Shown one piece after another: positions 13,101 to 21,642 of a DNA stretch of 64,000 nucleotides. The first letter of the stretch is position 1. Every line of letters starts with the position of its first letter. Location of the stretch: the NCBI GenBank assembly GCA_963693285.1, contig OY848917.1, positions 12,772,192 through 12,836,191 of the forward strand, read 5' to 3'. The position numbers and the translations under genes are program-made. The notes beneath the pieces are model-generated. The model was not told where the DNA came from and ran no database searches. It saw only the letters and a program-made list of their open reading frames with translations. Source of the stretch: Xestospongia muta. Its lineage: Eukaryota; Porifera; Demospongiae; Haplosclerida; Petrosiidae.

Positions 13101-16100
13101 TACCTTCAGTCTAATAGTACATACAATAAATTTAACTAAATTTCTCAAATATAACTACCTAAGATTATTCCACTGGCAAAAAAACTAACTATAACTAACT
13201 AAAATTATTGAAAGCTAAACTAAAACAACACTACTTCTGAGGTATTGCATCAATATCTCATTAAATTTTCTTATTGTTTGTTTACCACACAAACATCTAA
13301 CTTGCTAAAACTTAAACCAAATGCTATTGTTATAGATAAGTAAATGTTAGTAAAAAATGAAGTATTTCTAACAACATAGTCTATTCTGAGCTATAAGGAA
13401 TATTACTTACTAATACGTTTTATTTCTTTAGTTTGGTAACACACCCCTTCATGTTGCCTGTAGGCATTGTCATGGTGATGTTGTGAAATCTCTTTTGTCG
13501 TCAGGAAAAATCAACCCAATGGCTAGGAACAGACGTAATCAAACAGCCATGGAGCTTGCTTATCATTATGACAAAAATCACTTCGTTATTTTAAAGATGT
13601 TTGAGCCATTTGAGCAATGTCGAAAAGATTTCCCTGTGGAATCCTACAGCAAAGTCTTTTTCTGTGGTAATACCGGTGTGGGTAAAAGTTCACTTGCAGC
13701 AGTCATTATGGAACGAGCTAAGAAACCACCTAACTACGTGTTTGCTACATCTGATCCTATTCCAGTAGAACTCCTAACTACTGGGATTAACGCACATACC
13801 ATTACAAGTCATGAAGTGGGAAATATTGTTCTTTATGATCTTGCAGGTCATAGGGACTATTATAGCAGTCATGCAGCAATTCTAGAAAAGCTTATGCTAA
13901 GCACACCTGCTGTTTTTGCCATACTTTTAAAGATGACCGACAATCTAGACATTATTAAACGTGATTTGTACTACTGGTTCAATTTTATAAAGAATGCCAA
14001 TCTTCAATTATCAAGTTCAAAACCATCTCAAATACTCGTCATTGGAAGTCGACTTGATGAGATAACTGATGGTTATGAAAAAATTTCCAAAGTAGTTGCT
14101 GAAGTTGCTGATAAAGCTGATCATTCGCAAGAATATCGGGGGTTTTTACCTATGGAATGTCATCTTCCTGGAGGAAAAGGTGTTAATAAGTTTGTTGCTA
14201 CACTTTCTTTTAGCTGCAATGCTGTACTTGATCGATCTGATAAAATTAGTTTTTACTGCCACGTTCAATTCTCCTTCTTGCAATTGCTTCGAAGTAAGGA
14301 GAATATTATAGCCATTAACCTGAAGGAGCTGTGTGCTGTATTACAAAAGCGTGATGACCCTTCACTTCCTTCTGAAAGGTCAGTGTTATTGGAGTTCCTT
14401 ACCACTTTAAGTGACAAGGGTCTCATTTTATTCCTTAAAAATGAGGATGATGCTCAAAGTTGGATAGTTATTGACAGAGCTACTCTTATCCATGAAGTCA
14501 ATGGTGTTCTATTTGCTCCTAAGGAAATGGAACGTGCCCATCAAAATATTGCTAGTAATACTGGTATTGTGCCTAAGTCTATTCTGCAAAAATTATTTCC
14601 AAAGCACAATACTGATATGTTAATTGGGTTCCTTAGAAATCTTCAGTTCTGTCATGTTTTAGAAGCAAATACACTGCAAATGTTCAAAACCAATATATCA
14701 TCTTCAATATCTTCATTGCCATCGGATGAGCTTTTATTTTTTCCATCTCTAATTTGTAATGAGCCACCAACAGATATTGTAATAGAAAACGGGTTAGGAT
14801 GGTGTATATGGTGTCCTGATCCTAACCAATTTCTCTCCACACGATTTCTTCACCTTCTTCTTTTTACCCTTTCTTACGTTTTTTGTTTACCACGCCCCAA
14901 TATACCTGGCGAAATTAATGAAGATGATCCGCAAGTCCAAATGTTGGCACGTCATTGTGATATATGGAGAAATGGTATTTATTGGGAAAATGATGAAGTT
15001 GAAGTTATCGTTGAAGTAACTGAACACTATCGTTGTGTTACAGTAATTACATCAATGATTGACATCAAGAAAAGCCGCAATATTTTTAATAATGTTATTA
15101 AGGTTGTATTAAAGTTGAGTGAGATGCATTCATTTAAATGTGAGGAATACCTCATTGCTCCTAGTGATGTAGCAAAAGCTCGTAATCTTGTTAAAGAGCG
15201 CACACTTTATCGTATAAGCAATGTTGCTCGATCAGTGCTTGCAAAATGTAAAGTTAGTGATGCCATTTACACAAAGAAGGTGGATGTCAAACAAATTGTG
15301 GGAGCTAATGATCCTTTTTTCTGCATTGCTCCTTCAGTTACAAAAGCACTTTTCAGTGCTGATCTACCACTTCAAGAGAACCACCATCAACCCATAGTGA
15401 ATAGGTGTTCTCATTTCACATCCTCACTTTTATTAACAGGTCACATGTCAGTAAAGGAACGTTGCAGTCAACTCAGTGTGTTTGCTGGACGTAATCCTTT
15501 GGTAAGTATAAATTAGTTTAAATATACATGTACAAGAAATCTATTGTCAATTTCTCATGCATCATACTTGTACCACATTAATTTTGTACTATATCATACT
15601 TACACTACTCTGTACTGTATCATAATTAATTCTATTATAGGACCTTGCTTATCCTCCATTAAATGAAGATGAAATGCAAACTATATCTGAGCAACTCCTC
15701 TCACAAGGTTAGTGTATAGTGTTAGTGTCTCATAAGTATTGGTTATAACCAATTGTGAAAGCTCTATTGTAGATACAGTATCCTATGCAATAAAATAAGC
15801 TTGAGGTTCAAGTATGTACAGTCATGATCCAGTCATGATTCAAGTAGATGCAAGTATGCATATAGTAGCTATGTGCCTGTTTATAATGAGCTTATAGTGA
15901 TGGCATTACAGCCAATAAAAGCTTTGATTTAGATAATCATTATTGATATTTGTCAATAATTTTATATAGCCTCACCGGATAGAAAATTTTAATTCTGGAT
16001 AATAATTTCAAAACTGTCTAGCCCATGTCATTTTTAAATCAACTAACTCACATCTTTAATGTTAATTTTAACATAGTGTTTTTATCTTGTAATCATTCTG

Positions 16101-17009
16101 TAACTCTTTTAATGGCAGTTATCATGTCATAAACCACACATACCACATTTTCTTAAAAAGTGGCCTCCCCAGTTTTCGTATGTCATTAAAGTAAAAGCAA
16201 CCCTCAAAAAAAACTTCAAATGATTTTCTTCATTCTAAGTTTGCATTATTTACTGATAAACACAATGTTCATGATATCTTACATCAGCTGGATCATGAAA
16301 ACATAGTAACTACAGCTACTATTCAAGGAAATATTGCACTATGCAGGTGTCACCATAATGTTGTTTTATATATTGTGTATGCCTTTTATTGTCTCATAAT
16401 GAGGGTACATGATCATGTCTATAATTTGAAAGTGTCTATAATTGTATATAATAATTATTATTGTTTTTGCCCCAGTTTTCCATCTAATAACCTTGTTACT
16501 TAATAACTATTAATAACATAGTTCAAATTACTATATACTATTCATATATACCTTTAGTAGCATATTCATAATTATGTTACTAGACCTTTCTATCAGTGGA
16601 CCCAGATAGTAAGGACATTTTGTAAGGACTTTATGAAGTGGTTAATTTCTGAGAGCAATAATATATGAGACTCAGTTTAATCAATCATTAACAATGGACA
16701 ATTGTTTTTTTTCTAGATATTTCAAAGAAAAGTCCCACTCACCATGAAGCACTTTCAGTGTTGATAGGTATTAGTGCTAAATGGGAAGAGATCGGTTCTG
16801 CCCTCAATATTTCACGCAATGAGTTAGATGGCCTACAGCATGCTAACAGCAATACAAAAATGAAGCTTTCACAAGTATTAGCTCTGTGGATAGATTCTGA
16901 GTCAACACCTGTTTCCTGGGAAACATTGATCTCTGCCATTGAGGGGCCTATTGTTAACAACAAACAGAAGGCTAAGGAGATACGTGATTACCTCTATACT
17001 CAACATTAA
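1007..17009 (+). CDS. Gene 1 (5'-partial): ankyrin - Roc/COR-like GTPase - Death domain protein
   Basis: The exons join as 1007-1105, 1520-1618, 3364-3462, 3877-3975, 7977-8075, 9301-9399, 9659-9760, 10102-10194, 10383-10481, 13432-15501, 15641-15707 and 16717-17009. All have AG acceptors and GT donors. All junctions are phase 0 except the last, which is phase 1. The domain order ANK, P-loop GTPase with a COR-like follow-on, then Death is that of the C-terminal part of DAPK1, but no kinase domain is seen here; it could lie upstream of the window, so kinase absence is not proven. By family knowledge such proteins are cytoplasmic signalling scaffolds: ankyrins bind partners, Roc-COR dimerises and binds GTP, and Death domains recruit other Death proteins. 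A role in innate or death signalling is inference. The first visible exon starts in phase 0 after an intron, so more exons lie before position 1. Confidence 0.85.
1520..1618 (+). CDS. Gene 1 ankyrin exon, type B
   Basis: 99 nt and 33 residues, beginning EGWAALHYASFEGHTNIVE and ending NADINIVTK. It is a full ankyrin repeat with the ALHYAS helix and the GH turn. The acceptor is ACAATAG and the donor is GTAATT. It follows the A exon after a 414-bp intron that carries no mini-intron array. The next intron does carry one. Confidence 0.92.
1975..3075 (+). repeat. Mini-intron tandem array 2 (gene 1 intron)
   Basis: Eight units with the fixed spacing TAG-NNN-GTAAGT. Triplets are TCT (2038), CCA (2181), AGA (2325), TCT (2469), GAT (2618), AGA (2765), AAG (2912) and TTG (3055). 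The unit before the last and the last are diverged. The last has TTTCTTTTTGGTGTTACGATG in place of the usual sequence and reappears as the final unit of the other arrays. It fills the intron between the B exon at 1520 and the A exon at 3364. Confidence 0.93.
3364..3462 (+). CDS. Gene 1 ankyrin exon, type A (second copy)
   Basis: 33 residues, identical in sequence to the exon at 1007 apart from silent change, with the same TTTAG acceptor and GTAAGT donor. The identity runs on through the 3' intron to the next B exon, so exon pair and intron were duplicated together (module length about 2,357 bp). Confidence 0.92.
3877..3975 (+). CDS. Gene 1 ankyrin exon, type B (second copy)
   Basis: 99 nt, a full ankyrin repeat differing from the copy at 1520 by a Val-to-Glu change (NIVEEL instead of NIVEVL) and one His codon difference. 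Phase 0 at both ends; acceptor ACAATAG, donor GTAATT. It is followed by the longest array in gene 1. Confidence 0.92.
4335..6620 (+). repeat. Mini-intron tandem array 3 (gene 1 intron)
   Basis: About sixteen units of 140-150 bp. Triplets between TAG and GTAAGT, in order: TCT, TCT, TCT, AAT, TCT, TCT, TTT, TCT, CTA, TTT, TTT, TCT, AAT, TTT, TCT, AAG (first at 4398-4400, last at 6567-6569, the last followed by GTAAAT). Spacing is three bases in every unit. Some units read ACAATGTAATAG instead of ACAATATAATAG. The stretch from 6605 to 6965 is non-array intron homologous to 1640-1975 and 4010-4335. Confidence 0.92.
6965..7475 (+). repeat. Mini-intron tandem array 4 (gene 1 intron)
   Basis: About four units, resuming after a non-array stretch of the same intron. 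Triplets are CTT (followed by TTAAGT, so the donor-like site is lost), CCA (7169-7171), AAA (7312-7314) and TTG (7459-7461). The final unit is the distinctive TTTTTGGTGTAAC form, with TTG and GTAAGTGTGATC, as in array 2. Confidence 0.9.
7977..8075 (+). CDS. Gene 1 ankyrin exon, type A (third copy)
   Basis: 33 residues beginning EGFTPVMLAAEKRHKDVV and ending GANLDVVSS. It is a diverged A-type repeat with Arg replacing the usual Gly of the GH turn. Donor GTAAGT, phase 0. No B exon follows; the next exon is the repeat at 9301. The intron 8076-9300 holds no array and is homologous to 63,070-64,000 in gene 2. Confidence 0.9.
9301..9399 (+). CDS. Gene 1 ankyrin exon
   Basis: 33 residues beginning GGKTVLYLSCYEGHNEMVQ and ending GMKVNVPDK. 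It is a full ankyrin repeat outside the A/B expansion. The acceptor is TTATATAG and the donor is GTCAGT, phase 0. The matching exon of gene 2 is expected shortly after the window end. Confidence 0.88.
9659..9760 (+). CDS. Gene 1 ankyrin exon (34 residues)
   Basis: 102 nt, beginning YGRTTLHAAYWTKNDVIMK and ending NEEAVQA before a GTAAGT donor. The TTLHAAY helix marks an ankyrin repeat. One codon longer than its neighbours but still phase 0. Confidence 0.85.
10102..10194 (+). CDS. Gene 1 ankyrin exon (31 residues)
   Basis: 93 nt, beginning DTLLLKSSRKGDVKGIKDA and ending GANVNIGNN. The pattern LLxxxRKGDVKGIKxxLxxGANVN is typical of a repeat that starts an ankyrin stack. It resembles the first ankyrin exon of gene 2 at 48,822. 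Acceptor TTAG, donor GTATGC, phase 0. Confidence 0.87.
10383..10481 (+). CDS. Gene 1 ankyrin exon
   Basis: 33 residues beginning DGQTALYIASESGNNECVQ and ending ANPNIADP. It is a full repeat with the DGQTAL start and ANPNI turn. Donor GTAAGT, phase 0. It is followed by a 2.95-kb intron containing duplicated and transposon-derived sequence. Confidence 0.9.
10540..11203. repeat. Direct duplication inside a gene 1 intron
   Basis: Two diverged ~175-bp copies lie at about 10,540-10,712 and 11,021-11,203. They share CTAAAATGTTTTA near the start, AAAGTAACT plus CACAAT in the middle and AGTCAGTCAAATTCAC near the end. The ~300 bp between them is unrelated. No coding content is seen. Confidence 0.75.
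11825..12210 (+). repeat. Diverged repeat shared with the region upstream of gene 2
   Basis: This stretch aligns by eye, with many gaps, to 46,985-47,360. Shared landmarks are GAAGGGTCTAG, the run around AGCAAGATA, TAACC/TACCC followed by CAGAAT and GTAGTG, and AAATGTAATC. It lies in an intron here and upstream of the start codon in gene 2. No reading frame of note is seen. Confidence 0.6.
12600..13240 (+). mobile_element. Decayed hAT-like DNA transposon in a gene 1 intron
   Basis: Many AACTAACTATAACTAACTAAA-type motifs lie at 12,600-12,830 and again at 13,180-13,230, as in subterminal repeats. Between them the plus strand reads DPLDFWVENKM, then NLAHVTQNSLVIPASLTSVE followed by RVFPK, at about 12,900-13,020. 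This matches the pattern of the hAT C-terminal dimerisation region (PLxxW, then LAxxxLxIPAxxxxxERVFS). An in-frame stop and a frame change follow, so it is a fossil. Family placement rests on these motifs alone. Confidence 0.65.
13432..15501 (+). CDS. Gene 1 main exon: end of ankyrin stack, Roc-like GTPase, COR-like segment
   Basis: 2,070 nt open throughout (690 codons), after a TTTCTTTAG acceptor. The first ~45 residues are a last ankyrin repeat (FGNTPLHVACRHCHGDVVK) and a partial one (NQTAMELAYHYDKN). The P-loop GNTGVGKSS is encoded at 13,666-13,692, a DxxG switch (DLAGHRDYY) at about 13,837, and GSRLDE about 70 residues later occupies the G4 position, though it lacks the usual Asn/Thr-Lys. 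The following ~200 residues fit a COR winged-helix pattern (LSDKGLILFLKN, then WIVIDRATLIHEVNGVLF, then GIVPKSILQKLF). The remainder up to the donor is not assigned. DAPK1-like and other Roc-COR proteins are the closest known architecture. No frameshift or stop was found. Confidence 0.88.
15641..15707 (+). CDS. Gene 1 linker exon
   Basis: 67 nt encoding DLAYPPLNEDEMQTISEQLL and ending in CAAG before GTTAGT. It enters in phase 0 and leaves in phase 1, which is exactly what the Death-domain exon needs. It links the GTPase part to the Death domain. Confidence 0.8.
16717..17009 (+). CDS. Gene 1 terminal exon: Death domain
   Basis: The acceptor is TTTTTTTTCTAG and the stop is TAA at 17,007-17,009. 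The ~97 residues contain the Death-fold pattern: AKWEEIGSALNISRNELDGL (helices 1-2), then KMKLSQVLALWID (helices 3-4), SWETLISAI (helix 5) and a short last helix. The AKWxxIGxxLxxxxxxLxxI and LxxVLxxWxxxxxxxxxWxxLxxAL spacing is characteristic. Death domains assemble by homotypic contact in death and immune signalling; the partner is unknown. Confidence 0.88.
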
Positions 17010-17758
17010 CATTACAAGTGGTATATGTGTTACCACGTGACTACATTCTGTGCTTACACAAAAACTGAAAACATTTTTGTCATGTCATACTACTTATATT
17101 TTATTAAGACACAATGCTAATACCTTGCTGCTACTTATATTTTATTATGACACAATGCTAATACCTTGCTGCTACTTATATTTTATTATGACACAATGCT
17201 AATACTCTGCTGCTATTTGTTAAGTTGTATAAAATGATTTTCTGTAAATATTTATGTCAAAACGTTTGCGTGTGAATATAATATTACTAAATAGAGGCAT
17301 GGTTTAGAGGCTCAAATTGTGGTTGGGCTATAGCCACAGGTGTTCGGCAAAAATTGAAGGAAAGAAATCTTGCTAAGTACTTCTTTCGCATGCACATAAT
17401 TTCCATAAATTTGTCAGATAATAGTATACTCTAAGAATCCTCCGTCAACTATAAAGTAAATCCTTTTACCACAATGCCCAACTATCTATGATGGCTACCA
17501 CTTGTAGCGATAACAGTAACTTCTCATATGCTCTACTCTACACTCTAAGGCAACTAGGAAAGTAGATCTATCTCTTCAAAAAGAACAACTCTTGTTCATT
17601 GAAGCTATATATCCAGAGCAACTAACCAACTGCTGCTGTTCACTAACACTACTGTTAACGTTAATGCCAATAATATAGTCGGTTAATGAATGCAATAGAT
17701 TTAAGTGATTTAGGTAGTCTGCAATAGATTTAAGTGAGTTCATAAGGCGGTGATATGA
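17010..17758 (+). other. Gene 1 3' flank with triple 41-bp repeat
   Basis: A 41-bp unit starting CTACTTATATTTTATTA is repeated three times in tandem at about 17,090-17,212. It is probably in the 3' UTR, since it begins 80 bp after the stop codon. No clean AATAAA was found in a good position. From about 17,290 to 17,758 the sequence is less A+T-rich and may be the 3' tail of the minus-strand retroelement next door. Confidence 0.6.
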
Positions 17759-18723
17759 CAATCAAGCTCCTTTGAGGCATGTGATAGACAATCTTAATAG
17801 TGAGAAGCAGATGCAGCATCTACTCCAGTTCAATATCTGTGAGTATGATGTTGAATGATGTTCAGATAGTAAAGATACAAGACGTTTGAAAAAGATATTG
17901 GCTGCAGGACCCATACCACCTGCTACTGTAAATACCAAGAGTGTGAATGACCCATGTTCGACTATTCTTATTCTTTCTTCATATTGTCTTCTCTTCTCCA
18001 TTTCATTCCTTTTGTGACATGTTTTCAGAGAGCATTTATTATATGTTGAGCTGAATGGATTAAAGACATGTACATCAAAGAAAGAACGTATATAGACAGG
18101 GAAACCAAAAATTGGACACTGCAATATCTGCTCTTGCATTGTCATCTGTGATGGTGGTACAATATTTGAACACTTCACCTGAGAGAGGCTGAAGTGGAGG
18201 CTCCATCATTACATCAGAGGAAGTTTCTGTTAGCAAGTCAGCAGTAATATCGTGTAGCTCATTATGTCTAATAGAGAGAAAATCCCCACATTTACAGTTG
18301 ATGGCATGCCTGGCCGTGAAGTTGCTTCCACAAACACAGCTTGGGGGTAATCTTGGAGGCGTCAAACATATCTAAGGTGGATAGCATCTATAAAAGCACC
18401 TTTATGAAGGGCAAACGCATGTTCTTTGATTGGTCTGGCAGTTAGCCACGAAGAACCCCCCCTATCTCGCTTGCTACTTCAAGGCAGCGTAGGAGGGAGT
18501 CATCTTCAGCAAGAGATTCCTTTAGCTCAGATAACTTGGTATTAAGTAATGTGTGACAAGTAGAGGAGATTTCTTTTTTCCTTGAGATGTATTCGCCGAT
18601 TGACAGGAAAGAGGGTGGAGAGTGGTTAATAATAGCTTGTATCAGGGGCGACAAAATATGGATGGAATCATGATACTGTTTCTTGGCCTCAAATGGGGAG
18701 AAAGCGATGTCCATTCCACCCAT
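17759..18723 (-). pseudogene. 5'-truncated, frameshifted retrotransposon ORF (3' end)
   Basis: Read on the minus strand it begins MGGMDIAFSPFEAKKQYHDS, passes VCGSNFTARHAINCKCGDF, then MMEPPLQPLSGE and FFDVHVFNPFSS, and finishes EHGSFTLLVFTVAGGMG and SFSLLRLSITCLKGA. This order (THMGG, a Cys-His cluster, EPxLQPLSGE, FFDVRVFNP, GGMG) is one I recognise from the C-terminal part of reverse-transcriptase proteins repeated in cnidarian and sponge genomes. At least two frame changes (near 18,450-18,365 and near 18,100) break it. No reverse transcriptase core remains. The high-coordinate edge stops at the FKBP-like fragment. Confidence 0.75.
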
Positions 18724-18744
18724 GTGGGTAGGGAGGGAGAGTAG

Positions 18745-19633
18745 ATAAATTTATATGAAATAAATCAGAGAGTTACTGATGCTACAACTTTCAAGGAGAG
18801 AGGCAATGATTCTTTTAAAGCAGGGAAGTACAAATTAGCACCGGAGGATTATAAACGAGGATATAGTCTAGTACATAAAGTCTCCATTTATAAAGATGAA
18901 GAATATGAACAAACTAAAAATGTTCGTCTTTTACTTCTTCTTAACATGGCTGCCTGTTATCTCAAGTTAGATAAGGCTATGGAAGCTAAAGAACAGTGTG
19001 ATGAAGTAAGCATTGATAGGACCCAGTAGACAAACATTTAGGACCCCAGTATGCATGCTAATATTTGATATGACCCAGTGTGACAGAAAAACATGAAGCA
19101 TCTTTTTGTCTGATTTAGTCATTAGAGATATTGTAAATAGTAATATCAAATTATTTCTCCTACAATTAAGGTTTTAAAGGAAGATTCTGCTAATATTAAG
19201 GCTTACTACAGAAAAAGACAAGTGAATATTTCATCTTTATGTAATCACCTGCCTATCCTTTCTCTCTTTTGGGCAATGTAGGCATATCAAAAAATGCAGG
19301 ACTATGATAAAGCCATTCAATGTTTTCAAGAAGTTGTCAAACTAGAGTCTGGTAATCGTTTAGCCCTTAAACAGATTCAAGTTTGTCATCAAAAGATACA
19401 ACAAAATTTAGAAAGAGATAAAGAGTTGCATCCAAATATGTTTAAAAGCCCCACCAAAAGGTTAGTAATTCATTGATGGAAATGGAAAGATAGTTGATAG
19501 ATGAACAGGTTGTTGCACAAATAAATAGATCGATATTATGGACAGATGTGAATAAAATGGATGGATAATTAATGGATATATAGATACATTGCCTTATAGC
19601 TTAATCTTTTATTACAGAGAACCATCAGAATGA
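18745..19633 (+). pseudogene. FKBP4/5-like gene fragment: C-terminal TPR domain
   Basis: Exons are 18,745-19,005, 19,171-19,221, 19,282-19,460 and 19,618-19,633 (stop TGA at 19,631). Phases are consistent throughout. The product starts about LYEINQRVTDATTFKERGND, continues NMAACYLKLDKAMEAKEQCD, then VLKEDSANIKAYYRKRQ, AYQKMQDYDKAIQCFQEVV and ends HPNMFKSPTKREPSE. This is the three-TPR Hsp90-binding end of the FKBP51/52 family, including the NMF motif. No FKBP isomerase domain and no suitable start codon is seen upstream; the sequence meets the retroelement remnant at about 18,740. It has no internal stop, so a truncated but expressed gene with an unseen start remains possible. Confidence 0.75.
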
Positions 19634-21065
19634 TATGATACCCAAGTCATGGAGAAAGAAAAAACCAAACAAGATGAAACTGCCTCTCATTATTATGATA
19701 TCAATGTGTTGTCTATTTTTATCTTTTGTTTTGAAAAGTCTTTGACTCTAGCATTAATAAGCTCCTGCTTTTGTCAGGTGATCTTTTTAATTTTTTCAAA
19801 AATAATTAATTTAATTATCCATCCATAACTATTTTTGGTTTATTTTTACTTTATATTACACATCAATATTGATAGACCTCACTGAAATTGAAAAACTTAA
19901 GGTGATATTTCAATGAAATCAGTATATTAGGTGTGCCCAATATGCAATGAATTATTGTTACAGTAAAGTATTGTGAATGGTATTAAATTTATAGTTCAAC
20001 TATAATGTTTAACATACAGCAGTTAAATTATTAGCCTCATATACAGGCATTTAATGTAAGGAAGCACTGTGCTAAAAGGCTGCTATAAGTTTAAAAAAAA
20101 ATATATAAAAACAACACTATTACTTTAGTAAAAACATATTTTAGTTCTGCTTATTAAAAGTATAAACAATAACATATAACAGCTTATAAAATACATTAAG
20201 CATGTCATTATAAATATTATTTCACTGTTATATATATATATCTATACTGGTAGTTTATCAGGTGTATACTAACTAAAAAACTATCATATAACTTGGATGT
20301 TGCTATAGGACAATACTATACCATTAATTATATCAACATTTATTAATTTTATTTGAATAATGATTTGTTATATGAAGATAGCTAATTTATAAGAATATTT
20401 TATTATTAATCAACTCAACAGTTGAGAATAATAATAAAACAACATTATGACTTACAATGTCATGAATAATGAAAATTACTTAGTACTCATTACTATTGGA
20501 AAAATTAATTTTCTAAGTTATTATCAAAGTCGCTATTTCCATCAATTGTACAGGTATTGTTAGGACTACTTGTAGAGGCATCATTAGGGGTAATCTCTTT
20601 CATCCATCTCAGAATGTTCTCAGGAATTGGCTTATTGACCACATTGCCATAAAGTTTCTTCTTAGACAAGCTGTTGCTGTTTTTCTTAGCCATTTGTTGG
20701 TCTAGCTTTTCTATGAATTTGTTCAAGGTTTGAGAGTGTCATGATCTTATGTGACAAACAAAATGATCATTATCAACATCTCTTTCCTCTTTGGATGTCA
20801 TGTCAGGTGTTACATTTTGCTATAACTTTCTTTCTCCTGAAGTCCTTTATTGCTTTTGCTTGCCTTTCAAATAGCTAGAAATAGCCAAAATATGGTTTAT
20901 GACACATGCTTATATTTATTTACTTGTTGACATGATCTTATATGAACTTTTGCTTGTGCTTCATTAGATCTCCTTTTTATTGCATCTTTAAGTGATTTCT
21001 GATATGTCCTAGTATCTTACCATCTTAAAAAAGGTAATCTATCAATGTTATCAACACATTTTCCT
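19634..21065. other. No gene recognised
   Basis: The stretch contains the likely 3' flank of the FKBP-like fragment and then A+T-rich sequence. A 73-codon minus-strand open frame at 20,505-20,726 (lysine- and asparagine-rich, no known motif) is the only open stretch of note. I could not support it as a gene. Confidence 0.5.
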
Positions 21066-21642
21066 ATTAAGAGAGTTAGTTGAGCGTTATGAATTTGATA
21101 TAGGTAATCTGAAATAGTTACAGAACGTTTCTGCCAAAGGCCTTCATCAGCTGTTTGAAATTAGCAAGAACAGTGACATTTATATAGCAATGCATGATTG
21201 TTTAATTATTTAAGATATATGTTCATGGTGCACAATGCATGATAGTATATTTGATAGATGTTCATAATACACAAGACACTGTGAGACGTGACATTATCCC
21301 ATGGAGAAGTAATTACATGCTCTGTTGGTTGAGTAGGCTGTGGGAGTGGCTGGAAGAGGATCTGATCTGATATGATGAAAGTCCAGACAATAAGGATGTC
21401 CAAGCTTCCACAGCCTACTCAACCAACAGAGCATGTAATTACTTCTCCAAGGGGTAACATCACATCTCACAATGTCTTGTGTATCATGAACATCTATCAA
21501 ATAAACAATCATGCATTGCTATATAAATGTCACTGTTCTTGCTAATTTCATACAGCTGATGAAGGCCTTTGGCTGAAATGTTCTGTAACTATTTCAGATT
21601 ACCTATATCACATTCATAATGCTCAACTAACTCTCTCAATAA
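21066..21642. mobile_element. Foldback / long-inverted-repeat element
   Basis: Two long arms, about 21,066-21,347 and 21,404-21,642, are near-perfect reverse complements around a ~56-bp loop. Shared tips are AAGAGAGTTAGTTGAGC on the left and GCTCAACTAACTCTCTC on the right. The inner ends are GGCTGTGGGAG and CTTCCACAGCC. The left arm has about 44 bp more (around 21,210-21,255), a local duplication of the ATGCATGAT region. It has no coding capacity and resembles a MITE or foldback element. No clear target-site duplication was identified. Confidence 0.85.

Noticed and set aside
14096..14840. Short open frames inside the large GTPase exon on both strands
   Set aside because: They are shadows of the 690-codon plus-strand reading frame.
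20505..20726. 73-codon minus-strand frame rich in Lys and Asn
   Set aside because: No family motif, no neighbouring exon and composition expected of this A+T-rich DNA.
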